Shown here: positions 6,276 through 6,325 of the stretch, one piece after another
Layout: each line of letters starts with the position of its first letter
Position numbering within the stretch: the stretch's first letter is position 1
Assembly: GCA_945827765.1 (NCBI GenBank)
Contig: CALZPS010000097.1
Span: 1 to 6,325, forward strand
DNA from: an uncultured Lachnospiraceae bacterium
GTDB lineage: Bacteria > Bacillota > Clostridia > Lachnospirales > Lachnospiraceae
Length of the DNA: 6,325 nucleotides
Direction of reading: 5' to 3'
Program-made: the position numbers and the translations under genes
The notes under the pieces: model-generated
Database searches by the model: none
The model's input: the letters and a program-made list of their open reading frames with translations, nothing else
What the model was told of the DNA's origin: nothing

Positions 6276-6325
6276 CTGTCTCTTATACACATCTCGAGCC
6301 CACGAGACCGTACTAGATCTCGTAT
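6276..6325 (+). other. Illumina Nextera adapter with i7 index (non-genomic)
   Basis: 6276-6294 is CTGTCTCTTATACACATCT, the 19-base Tn5 mosaic end used in Nextera libraries. It is followed by CGAGCCCACGAGAC (6295-6308), the read-2 adapter arm with one C missing relative to the standard sequence. The 8-mer CGTACTAG (6309-6316) equals Nextera index N702, and ATCTCGTAT (6317-6325) begins the P7 flow-cell sequence. The order and content match an adapter read-through, so the contig ends here artificially. It should be trimmed before annotation. Confidence 0.97.

Overview
This 6.3 kb window is the right-hand end of a contig, most likely from a gut-type Firmicute of class Clostridia, probably Lachnospiraceae. 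That placement is inferred from the gene families, their order, the strong AGGAGG-type ribosome binding sites and the moderate base composition; no rRNA or other marker gene is present to confirm it. All seven genes lie on the + strand with little intergenic space. The last 50 bases (6276-6325) are not genomic: they are Illumina Nextera adapter with an index, left on by incomplete trimming.

Layout: (1) 2-964, the end of a PTS_EIIC_2/PfoR-type membrane permease, cut by the window start. (2) 1014-1682, a synthetase-only small alarmone synthetase, closest in appearance to YwaC/RelP. (3) 1654-2259, a lipoprotein with TPR repeats whose start lies inside gene 2. (4) 2260-3525, the ribosome-associated GTPase HflX, starting right after the stop of gene 3. 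(5) 3602-4984, an AbgA-like M20 amidohydrolase. (6) 4981-5712, a FabG-like short-chain reductase, probably the EF-P 5-aminopentanone reductase YmfI, coupled to gene 5 by an ATGA overlap. (7) 5819-6275, a small HD-domain alarmone hydrolase of the MESH1/SAH type, cut by the adapter.

Genes 2-4 look like one transcription unit and genes 5-6 a second or continuing one; gene 7 has its own strong ribosome binding site after a 106-base gap. A common thread is translation and the stringent response: a (p)ppGpp synthetase, a likely (p)ppGpp hydrolase, HflX (a GTPase acting on stalled ribosomes, reported to bind (p)ppGpp in Staphylococcus aureus) and a probable EF-P maturation enzyme. The permease and amidohydrolase do not obviously fit. 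The most notable points are the split alarmone synthetase/hydrolase pair within about 5 kb and the adapter, which supplies a false C-terminus and stop codon for gene 7. I found no mobile element, CRISPR array, tRNA or rRNA, and no clear previously undescribed system.
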